Positions 1 through 6,391 of a stretch of DNA of 6,391 nucleotides are shown here, in pieces (the first letter of the stretch is position 1; every line of letters begins with the position of its first letter). Below the pieces are notes generated by a model that made no database searches, was not told where the DNA came from, and saw only the letters and a list, made by a program, of their open reading frames with translations. This DNA comes from an uncultured Eubacteriales bacterium (lineage in GTDB: Bacteria; Bacillota; Clostridia; Oscillospirales; UBA644). A program made the position numbers and the translations under genes. The stretch lies in the NCBI GenBank assembly GCA_934481505.1, contig CAKSPP010000080.1:1-6391 (forward strand). The letters run 5' to 3'.

Positions 1-3000
1 GAATATATAACTCTTCTCGATTCCGATACCGTGCCGTCTCCCGATTCGGTTGCCCGTCTTATCGGCGTTCTCGAACACCCTGTTACTGCTCCCGTAATTG
101 ATTGCACAGGCTCTGTTGTTGAGTCAGGTTACGGTATTGCCGTTCCGTCGCTCGGAGTTTTACTTTCGGATGCAAATAAAACGCGATTTACCGCAATAAA
201 AAGCGAAAACGCAGGAAGCGAGCCTTACTCCGATTCTGTGTTTTCAATAGGCAACGATCTTTTCGGAGAGGGAATATTCTGCGGCAAAGGCGTTGTCAGA
301 ATCAAAGAATTTTATGAGCTTGTTGCGAAAGCATTTCCGAAAGGGAAAATTTTAAGCCATGATATCCCGGAGGGGAATATTCTTCGCACAGCCTACATTT
401 CCGACGCGGTTTTTTACGACGATATCCCCGATGATATAGTTTCCTTTACCGAAAGAGGCTGTCGTTGGATAAGAGGGGATATACAAAATACTTTATTCTT
501 AAAGAAAAGCTATGTAAACGGAAAAAGACAGCGAGTTGCAAACGAAATGGGACTTTGGGGAAAATATCTGATTTTTAATAACGCTGTTTCCGCTTTTTAT
601 TTTCCGTCAATATTTTTTCTTGTTTTGTCCTCGATTTTCTTCGGAATTTTGCCTGTAATAACAGCGGTTTTACTGTTCTTTTTCGAAGATATCCGCACTC
701 TTTTCGAAAGTCTTTTCAGAAAAGTCGAAATTATCAAAATACGGAAAAGAAACCGTTTTTCGTCGGGAACGGCTCTCCGATTTTCCGACAGGCTTCTTTC
801 TTTTATCTGTCTGCCGTATATCGCGGTAAAAAATCTTGCGGCAATAATCAGAGCTATATATGCAATGAAAACAGGAAAAGGGCTTCTCGAATGGAAAACT
901 GCGGCGAGCCTCGGCGGAAAAGGACGAAAACTGAAAAATTATTTTCTAAAAATGTACCCGCAGTATATCGGCGTTTTGCTTTTATTCTTTTCGCAAACCG
1001 TTTTCGTCGGAATTCTTTGGCTTTTTTCGTTTTTTGTTGCCGCCCTGTCGGCAAAACCTGCGTTTTATAAAAAGAAAACATCGAAAAATCCCGAAAGAAA
1101 AAACGATATTTTTGCAATGTGGACATATTTTTCCGATTTTGTGAATGAAGAAAACAATTTTCTGCCGCCCGACAATTTCCAGGAAGAACCCGTTTGCAGG
1201 CTTGCACGGCGAACTTCCCCGACGAATATCGGTCTTTATCTTGTTTCGGTTTTCTGCGTGTATTATCTTGGCATTATCGACCTTGACGAGCTTTCCGAAA
1301 GGGTAGAGAATACGGTCTCTTCAATTGTTAGACTAAAAAAATACAAGGGGCATTTATATAATTGGTATTCAACGGAAGACCTTTCGGTTTTATCTCCCGA
1401 ATTTATTTCGACCGTCGATAACGGAAATTTCGCGTGTGCTCTCGTAACGGCCAAAAACGCCGCCGAAAAACTCGGAATATGTGATAACGCCGTGAAAAAC
1501 ATCGAAAAAATATTGAAAGAAACCGACTTCGGACTGCTTTATGACAGGACTAAGAAGTTGCTTTCAATAGGCTATGACCCGAACGGAGAAAAACTTTCCG
1601 ATTCTTATTACGATATCTACGCAAGCGAATCTCTTCTGGCGTATTATTACGCGATTTCCGAGCGGCAGATAGATTATTCGTCCTTTGAAAAACTCAACCG
1701 ATTCAGGTGCACGAGAAGAGGTTCTTCCTTTATAAAATCGTGGTCGGGAACAATGTTTGAGTATTTTATGCCTTGTCTGTTTCTTCCGATAATAAATCGT
1801 TCTTTCGAAGACGAAATGATAAGAGGGGCGTTTGCGGAACAACTAAAAAGAAATTCTCGCGGTCTGTGGGGAAACTCCGAAAGCAGCTATTTTGCTTTTG
1901 ACGAAGCTCTGAATTATAAATACAGGGCTTTCGGCGTAAAAACTCTTTCGCTTGAACGCGGAACAGGCAGAAACAATGTTGTGTCCCCATATTCTTCATG
2001 GCTTACTTTGCCTTTCTTTTCGGAAAAATCGAATGAAAATCTTGATTTATTCAAAGAAAAAGGCGTTTTCGGAAAATACGGATTTTATGACGCCGCCGAC
2101 CTTACCGAATCGAGAACCGGGAAACCGATGGCGACGGTAAAAAACTATATGGCACACCATATTGGTATGAGCATTATTGCCGGAACAAATTATTTGGCGG
2201 ATAATATTATCGTAAAAGATTTCTTTGACTGTAAAAGGGAAGCGTATCAACCATTACTTGAAGAAAAAACGCCTGATTTTTCAAGGAATTTTTCGTCATA
2301 TCCCGATTATAAAAAACCGAAAAACAAGCTCGGAAAAATAGGTGAGGCTTTTGAAAATATAAGTGTTGAAAATCCGAGAGTAAAAGTACTTTCCGACGGA
2401 AATTCCGCTCTTGTGCTTTCAGATTCGGGAAACGGTTATTTCTCTGTCGGGAAAAAGCTTGTCACAAAGAGAAAAATCCGTTTACGGGAGAATTTCGGGC
2501 TTTTTGCGTTTTTCATTACCGAAAAAGAAAAATACTCCCCGACATTAAGCCCGTTTAATAAGAAAAATAATTGCACGGCTATGTTCGGAGACGGAAAAAT
2601 CACTTATTCATCAAAGAACAACAATATTGAGACTTCCTTGGCGGTAACTTTGTCCGGCTGCGGCAGCTGTGCAATTTTCGAGTTTACGGTCAAGAATACG
2701 GGCAAACGACAGCAGAGCGGCAATCTTGTTTTCTATACCGAACCTATACTTTCGGGATTTACGGAATATTCGGCTCACCCTGCATTTTCCGAACTTTTTC
2801 TTGAAGGAAAACACGACGCTGACGAAAATAATATCTTTATTTCTCGGAAAAGAAGAGTTGACGGTGAAGTGAACGACTGTTTACTGATAAATGTTTTTGA
2901 CGGCAACGGTAACGAAAAATCAAAATCAACCGTATCTTTTTCACGATATGACGTTATCGGAACCGGAAGAGAAATTCCCGATATATCCGACGATTTTTCC

Positions 3001-5934
3001 GAGAATGAAAAGTCTGACGGAGCGTTCTGCGTCGCAATTAAACTTCCTGCCGAGATAAAACAGGGCGAAGAAAGAAGAATATTATTGACTGCGGCATACG
3101 GCAAAACAAAAGAAGAAACGGAAAAGATTACGGGAGAAGCCGTCAATAAGACATTCTCCGCTCATTCTCTTGTTATTAAAAATCTCATGGCAGGCTTTTA
3201 TTCCGAAACCTCGCTCAAAAAGCCGGAAATCAGAATTGCGGATATTATAAGATCGGCGGTTTTTGTAAAGCATCTCCCCGATTTTTCAAATATAGGACGC
3301 CCGAAAACGATAAAAGAAGATTTCTTTTGGAGCAAGGGGATAAGCCTTGACATTCCTCTTGTCGTTTTCTCGGTAAAGGAAGAAAACAAAGAGAAAATTC
3401 TGCCGTTTTTGCGTGCCGTTATTTTCGAACTTCGGCTTGCGGCTGATTTTAATGCTGTCATCTGCTATAACGACGGGGGAGATTATAAAAAGCCCGTTTT
3501 TAAGTATCTTACCGAGACTGCGGAAATTTTCGGCGGAGAAAAATTCATAGGTAAAAATCTGTTTTTCATATCTGCCGAAATGCCCGAAATTCAGGCGTTT
3601 TCGTCCATTGCGGCTCTTTTTATAGATATCGGCAAGCCATCGGATATCGGTATTGTTGAAAATTTGCCGCTTGTCGTAACTCCCAAAGATGTAACCCCTG
3701 TAAAACTTCCTGCGGAGTATAAATGCGGCGACGGTTATTATGTTAAAAGAAACGGAATGACCGCATTTGCAATCGAGAAAACCCAAACAAAAAAGAACAG
3801 GGCTTTGTGGTGCGGAATCGCGGCAACCGATAGTTTCGGGACAGTTATAACGGAAAAATCGCTCGGTTTTTCCTTTGCAGAGAATTCGGGACTTAATAAG
3901 CTTACCGCATGGTCAAACGACCCTGTTTCCGGTAGCGACGGAGAAATGCTTTTTGCATATATTAACGGGACAAAGTATGATATTATCAAAAATTCAACCG
4001 TCATTTTCGGAAAAGGTATTATAACATTTCTTTCCGAAATAGGCGATATACGGCTTACGGTCGAAGTTTTTGTTTCCGAAACAGAAAATATGAAAACCGT
4101 GACGGTCGGCTATGAAAATCCGTCCGAAAAAGAGATTTTATTTGAATATGAAATTATTCCGATTCTTGACGAAAGAGAAAAATTCACATCGCCCGTCCTT
4201 TATAAAACTTCGAATGTCCTTTTGTTCAAAAACAGCCTGAATATGAACTTTTCGGGCTGCGGTTTTCTCGGCTGCATAAACGGCAAAGTCAATAATTTCG
4301 CAGTCAGAAGCCGTGCAAACAAGACAAATTTCGGTGAAGAAATTTTCATTCTCGGATTTGAAAAAGACAAAAATGCCGCGATCCGGAAAGCTCTTTTATA
4401 CAGTTCGGAAAAGAAAAATAAAGACAGGGCGTTTGTTGTTGAAAAATATTCGCAGGAGAACGGAATAACTCTTCGAACTCCCGATAAAAAGCTGAATTAT
4501 CTTTTCGAATTTTTGAAATATCAGACCGAAGTTTCGAGAATAAAAGCGAGAGCGGGATATTACCAGTGCGGAGGGGCGGTCGGCTTTCGTGACAGACTTC
4601 AGGACGCCGTATGTCTTGCCGCTTTTGAACCCGAACTTCTGAAAAAATCGATTATAGAAGCCGCTTCAAGGCAATTTGAAGAGGGAGATGTTCTTCATTG
4701 GTGGCATGACTGCGAAAACGGTAAAATCAAGGGAAGCAGAACGCGTTCCTCCGACGATCTTCTTTGGCTTCCGTATTCCGTCTCCCGATACTTTTCCGTT
4801 ACGGAAAATACAGATTTCCTCTATATCGAAACTCCGTATATTAGCGGCGAAAAACTCGGTGACGGCGAATCGGAAAAATATATCGAAGCAAGAAAAAAAG
4901 ACGAAAAAGATATCGTTTATAATCATGCAAAGAAAGCAATTTTGAAAGCCGCAACCGTCGGCAAACACGGACTTGTTCTGTTCGGCTCTGGCGATTGGAA
5001 CGACGGAATGACGGAAGTCGGCAAAAAAGGAAAAGGCGAAAGCGTTTGGACGACTCTCTTTATAATTCGCGTAATGAAAGATTTTGCCGAAGTTTCAGAG
5101 GCTGTCGGTGACGACGACTTTTTGCGATTTTTAAGCGAAAAAATTCGGGAATATACGGACGCCGTTGAGAAAAACTGTTGGGACGGAGATTGGTATATCA
5201 GAGGCTTTTTCGACGACGGAACGCCTCTCGGTTCAAAAGACTGCGACGAATGTAAAATCGATATTCTACCGCAGGCTTTTTCCGTGATTTCAGGCGGCTT
5301 TTCGGCAAGCAGAACCGAAAAAGCAATGGTTGCGGCGAGAAAACATCTTGTCGACGACGAAATGAAAATCGTAAAGCTGTTTTCTCCGCCGTTTGATAAA
5401 ACAGAGAAAAATCCCGGATATATCAAAGGCTACATTCCCGGAGTCCGCGAAAACGGCGGACAGTATACGCATGCGGCGGTCTGGTATGCTTATGCTTTGC
5501 TCGAAAGAAATGCGGCAGACGAGGCTTTTGAAATTATATCGTATTTGAATCCGCTTTCTCACTCTGAAACCGAAAATGATGTGTCCGTTTATAAAAAAGA
5601 ACCGTATGTTATGGCGGGAGACGTCTATGACGATGGGACAGGCGGCTGGAGTTTTTATACCGGTTCTGCCGGCTGGTATTTCAGGACTGTTACCGAAAAA
5701 TTGCTCGGAATAACCGTTAAGGGAGAAACTATGTATCTGTCTCCCTGTCTGCCGTCTTCTTGGGACGGATATTTTGCGACAGTCAGACTCGGCGGTACGG
5801 TCATTGATATTTCCGTCGAAGTTTCGGTTTCAAGACCTCTTACCGTCGACGGAATTCCTGCGGACGGGGTTAAAATCGACGGCGGATATCACAGGGTTCG
5901 CTGCTGCATTGACAAAGGGCGTTTTAAGTCGTAA
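1..5934 (+). CDS. ndvB: Cyclic beta-1,2-glucan synthase (GT84 / GH189-type / GH94), 5'-truncated by the window edge
   Basis: This is a membrane synthase predicted to polymerise glucose from UDP-glucose into beta-1,2-glucan, control chain length and cyclize it. Residues are numbered from base 1. The GT84 part has D7-x-D9, FGEG and GKG near residues 88-97, D121 (SHDIPEG) and R152-G-C-R-W156, matching the family's D,D,D,(Q/R)xxRW pattern. Hydrophobic segments lie at about 199-229, 265-289 and 321-350. The glucoamylase-like cyclization domain (about 371-735) shows PPDNFQ, TSPTNIGLYL, SIGYD, WSGTMFEY and YMAHH. A first beta-sandwich (about 791-1065) has AHPAFS at 925. A second (about 1240-1480) has WSNDPVS at 1304. 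The GH94 domain (about 1481-1977) has GFRDRLQD, HWWHD, TRSSDDLLWLPY, DWND at 1665, GVRENGGQYTHAAVW and TGSAGW. The C-terminus looks complete and the stop is TAA. The frame is open at base 1, so the start is upstream. The whole protein is probably near 2,600 residues. Assignment to the family is firm; substrate and ring formation are inferred from it. Confidence 0.95.
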   Translation, partial: EYITLLDSDTVPSPDSVARLIGVLEHPVTAPVIDCTGSVVESGYGIAVPSLGVLLSDANKTRFTAIKSENAGSEPYSDSVFSIGNDLFGEGIFCGKGVVRIKEFYELVAKAFPKGKILSHDIPEGNILRTAYISDAVFYDDIPDDIVSFTERGCRWIRGDIQNTLFLKKSYVNGKRQRVANEMGLWGKYLIFNNAVSAFYFPSIFFLVLSSIFFGILPVITAVLLFFFEDIRTLFESLFRKVEIIKIRKRNRFSSGTALRFSDRLLSFICLPYIAVKNLAAIIRAIYAMKTGKGLLEWKTAASLGGKGRKLKNYFLKMYPQYIGVLLLFFSQTVFVGILWLFSFFVAALSAKPAFYKKKTSKNPERKNDIFAMWTYFSDFVNEENNFLPPDNFQEEPVCRLARRTSPTNIGLYLVSVFCVYYLGIIDLDELSERVENTVSSIVRLKKYKGHLYNWYSTEDLSVLSPEFISTVDNGNFACALVTAKNAAEKLGICDNAVKNIEKILKETDFGLLYDRTKKLLSIGYDPNGEKLSDSYYDIYASESLLAYYYAISERQIDYSSFEKLNRFRCTRRGSSFIKSWSGTMFEYFMPCLFLPIINRSFEDEMIRGAFAEQLKRNSRGLWGNSESSYFAFDEALNYKYRAFGVKTLSLERGTGRNNVVSPYSSWLTLPFFSEKSNENLDLFKEKGVFGKYGFYDAADLTESRTGKPMATVKNYMAHHIGMSIIAGTNYLADNIIVKDFFDCKREAYQPLLEEKTPDFSRNFSSYPDYKKPKNKLGKIGEAFENISVENPRVKVLSDGNSALVLSDSGNGYFSVGKKLVTKRKIRLRENFGLFAFFITEKEKYSPTLSPFNKKNNCTAMFGDGKITYSSKNNNIETSLAVTLSGCGSCAIFEFTVKNTGKRQQSGNLVFYTEPILSGFTEYSAHPAFSELFLEGKHDADENNIFISRKRRVDGEVNDCLLINVFDGNGNEKSKSTVSFSRYDVIGTGREIPDISDDFSENEKSDGAFCVAIKLPAEIKQGEERRILLTAAYGKTKEETEKITGEAVNKTFSAHSLVIKNLMAGFYSETSLKKPEIRIADIIRSAVFVKHLPDFSNIGRPKTIKEDFFWSKGISLDIPLVVFSVKEENKEKILPFLRAVIFELRLAADFNAVICYNDGGDYKKPVFKYLTETAEIFGGEKFIGKNLFFISAEMPEIQAFSSIAALFIDIGKPSDIGIVENLPLVVTPKDVTPVKLPAEYKCGDGYYVKRNGMTAFAIEKTQTKKNRALWCGIAATDSFGTVITEKSLGFSFAENSGLNKLTAWSNDPVSGSDGEMLFAYINGTKYDIIKNSTVIFGKGIITFLSEIGDIRLTVEVFVSETENMKTVTVGYENPSEKEILFEYEIIPILDEREKFTSPVLYKTSNVLLFKNSLNMNFSGCGFLGCINGKVNNFAVRSRANKTNFGEEIFILGFEKDKNAAIRKALLYSSEKKNKDRAFVVEKYSQENGITLRTPDKKLNYLFEFLKYQTEVSRIKARAGYYQCGGAVGFRDRLQDAVCLAAFEPELLKKSIIEAASRQFEEGDVLHWWHDCENGKIKGSRTRSSDDLLWLPYSVSRYFSVTENTDFLYIETPYISGEKLGDGESEKYIEARKKDEKDIVYNHAKKAILKAATVGKHGLVLFGSGDWNDGMTEVGKKGKGESVWTTLFIIRVMKDFAEVSEAVGDDDFLRFLSEKIREYTDAVEKNCWDGDWYIRGFFDDGTPLGSKDCDECKIDILPQAFSVISGGFSASRTEKAMVAARKHLVDDEMKIVKLFSPPFDKTEKNPGYIKGYIPGVRENGGQYTHAAVWYAYALLERNAADEAFEIISYLNPLSHSETENDVSVYKKEPYVMAGDVYDDGTGGWSFYTGSAGWYFRTVTEKLLGITVKGETMYLSPCLPSSWDGYFATVRLGGTVIDISVEVSVSRPLTVDGIPADGVKIDGGYHRVRCCIDKGRFKS

Positions 5935-5950
5935 TTTTGTGTGACTTTTG

Positions 5951-5979
5951 TTGACAATTGCGGCTGTAAATGTTATTAT
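5951..5979 (+). promoter_or_regulatory. Predicted sigma-A promoter of lgt
   Basis: The -35 box TTGACA (5951-5956) is a perfect consensus. A 17-base spacer leads to the -10 box TATTAT (5974-5979, five of six matches). TG at 5971-5972, one base before the -10, makes it an extended -10 promoter. Transcription should start near 5986, giving a leader of about 74 bases before the lgt ATG. The -35 box lies only 16 bases after the stop of the glucan synthase, so lgt need not depend on transcription from the upstream gene. A perfect TATAAT at 5977-5982 overlaps, but its 20-base spacer fits poorly. Confidence 0.8.
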
Positions 5980-5992
5980 AATTTTATAATAA
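5973..5992. repeat. A/T-only inverted repeat over the -10 region
   Basis: TTATTATAA (5973-5981) and TTATAATAA (5984-5992) are perfect reverse complements, 9 bases each, separated by TT. The repeat covers the -10 box and the predicted start of transcription, where a repressor operator could sit. It contains no G or C, so it may simply reflect the AT-rich -10 region. No binding protein can be named. Confidence 0.4.
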
Positions 5993-6027
5993 AATAGGGT
6001 CGGGAACTTCAATAACCCGTCCCTATT
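5993..6027 (+). promoter_or_regulatory. Hairpin in the lgt mRNA leader
   Basis: Bases 5993-6004 (AATAGGGTCGGG) pair with 6016-6027 (CCCGTCCCTATT): 12 positions, 11 of them Watson-Crick, with one T-T mismatch, around an 11-base loop. The stem would begin a few bases after the predicted transcription start, so it may act as a 5'-end stabilizing structure or a translational control element. No T-run follows it on the plus strand (CCCAAATATAT), so it is not a standard intrinsic terminator there. It matches no riboswitch or T-box that I recognise. Confidence 0.6.
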
Positions 6028-6047
6028 CCCAAATATATCCCGAAATC

Positions 6048-6052
6048 GGAGG
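6048..6052 (+). promoter_or_regulatory. Ribosome binding site of lgt
   Basis: GGAGG lies 7 bases before the ATG at 6060, which is near-optimal Shine-Dalgarno strength and spacing. It fixes this ATG as the lgt start over the later in-frame ATG at 6150. Confidence 0.9.
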
Positions 6053-6059
6053 TATAAAA

Positions 6060-6391
6060 ATGTTAGCGGCTACTGTAAACATCATTGAATTCGGAAAACT
6101 CGGAATAGGACCTTTTGAAGTCAACAGGGTTGCGTTTTCCATTTTCGGAATGGATATATACTGGTATGCTATAATAATCACGACGGGGCTTCTTCTTGCT
6201 ATCCTGTTTGCTTCGTCGCAGGCAAGATATGCGGGACTTACAAAGGATAACGTTCTTGATATTGCCCTTATCGGAATTCCCACGGCGGTTATCGGAGCAA
6301 GACTTTTCTTTGTTCTTTTTACGCTTTCAAATTATAAAAGCTTTTGGGAAGTCTTTGATATCCGCGACGGCGGACTTGCTATCTACGGGGC
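6060..6391 (+). CDS. lgt: Prolipoprotein diacylglyceryl transferase (Lgt), 3'-truncated by the window edge
   Basis: Lgt is a cytoplasmic-membrane enzyme that moves the diacylglyceryl group of phosphatidylglycerol onto the lipobox cysteine of prelipoproteins, the first step of lipoprotein maturation. The 110 complete codons visible cover roughly the first 40% of a usual Lgt. Family marks are FSIFGMDIYWYAIII (residues 26-40; Y36 aligns with the essential Tyr26 of E. coli Lgt), a first membrane helix at about 33-51, a second at about 65-87 with GAR at 79-81, and GGLAIYG at 104-110. The catalytic loop with the Lgt signature (Arg and Asn around GRLGNFxN) lies beyond the right edge and cannot be checked. 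The start is set by the GGAGG at 6048. Two small departures are WYA where WYG is usual, and Tyr109 where proteobacterial enzymes have His103. The second is common in Clostridia-type Lgt. The gene has its own promoter and a 125-base gap from the glucan synthase. Confidence 0.95.
   Translation, partial: MLAATVNIIEFGKLGIGPFEVNRVAFSIFGMDIYWYAIIITTGLLLAILFASSQARYAGLTKDNVLDIALIGIPTAVIGARLFFVLFTLSNYKSFWEVFDIRDGGLAIYG

Noticed and set aside
31..33. GTG as a start codon for the long reading frame
   Set aside because: The frame is open back to base 1, and the ten codons before the GTG encode the conserved strand and DxD motif of the GT84 domain (ITLLDSDT). The GTG is an internal valine.
331..4080. Frequent TTTCCGA heptamer (about a dozen plus-strand copies), resembling an uptake or recognition sequence
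   Set aside because: Most copies I checked fall in one codon phase as (L/F/I)-Ser-(D/E) using the TCC serine codon, so codon preference explains them.
4923..5426. Long minus-strand open frame of 167 codons, with similar ones at 3286-3786, 2775-3146 and 854-1207
   Set aside because: All lie antisense inside the conserved glucan synthase. Their translations are low-complexity Ser/Phe/Lys/Arg-rich, show no recognisable motifs, and are explained by the sense-strand codon bias.
5843..5858. Adjacent palindromes CCGTCGACGG and GGAATTCC near the 3' end of the synthase gene
   Set aside because: They are short, inside coding sequence, with no follow-on T-run or repeat elsewhere in the window; likely chance.
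5977..5982. Perfect TATAAT as the -10 box
   Set aside because: It would leave a 20-base spacer from TTGACA. TATTAT at 5974 gives 17 bases plus an extended -10 TG.
5830..6012. Minus-strand open frame across the intergenic region
   Set aside because: It runs through the lgt promoter and the end of the synthase gene, with no recognisable protein motif.
5993..6027. Hairpin as an intrinsic terminator
   Set aside because: No T-run follows it on the plus strand. It is followed by T-rich sequence on the minus strand, but no minus-strand gene ends there, and it lies downstream of the lgt promoter.
6023..6283. Minus-strand open frame opposite the start of lgt
   Set aside because: It is antisense to a firmly identified gene, and its protein has no family features.

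Overview
The window holds two same-strand protein genes, both cut by its edges, with one 125-base gap between them. The moderately AT-rich composition (about 40% G+C by eye) and the style of the downstream Lgt protein (Clostridia-like spacing and a GGLAIYG motif) suggest a Gram-positive Bacillota, most likely class Clostridia. This is inference: there is no rRNA or other phylogenetic marker here.

Bases 1-5934 are one uninterrupted coding region for the C-terminal 1977 residues of a very large membrane glycosyltransferase of the cyclic beta-1,2-glucan synthase family (NdvB/ChvB/Cgs type). The reading frame is already open at base 1, and its first residues include the DxD motif of the GT84 domain, so the real start lies several hundred codons upstream. 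In order, the visible protein has the catalytic half of the GT84 domain, a membrane region, a glucoamylase-like domain (the cyclizing GH189-type module), a first beta-sandwich, a short GH94-like remnant, a second beta-sandwich, and a well-preserved GH94 phosphorylase-type catalytic domain. The signature motifs of all three catalytic modules are intact. The protein therefore probably makes a beta-1,2-glucan from UDP-glucose, trims it to length by phosphorolysis and closes it into a ring.

Bases 5935-6059 hold no gene. They contain a strong sigma-A-type promoter (TTGACA, 17-base spacer, TATTAT with an extended -10 TG), an A/T-only inverted repeat over the -10 region, a 12-pair hairpin near the predicted mRNA 5' end, and a clear ribosome binding site. 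No intrinsic terminator is visible between the two genes.

Bases 6060-6391 are the first 110 codons of lgt, prolipoprotein diacylglyceryl transferase, cut by the right edge. It has its own promoter and no obvious biochemical link to the glucan synthase beyond both proteins acting at the cytoplasmic membrane. I found no RNA genes, mobile elements, CRISPR arrays or attachment sites, and no clear sign of a new multi-gene system. The most unusual point is a compact, complete-looking cyclic glucan synthase in a probably Gram-positive host.
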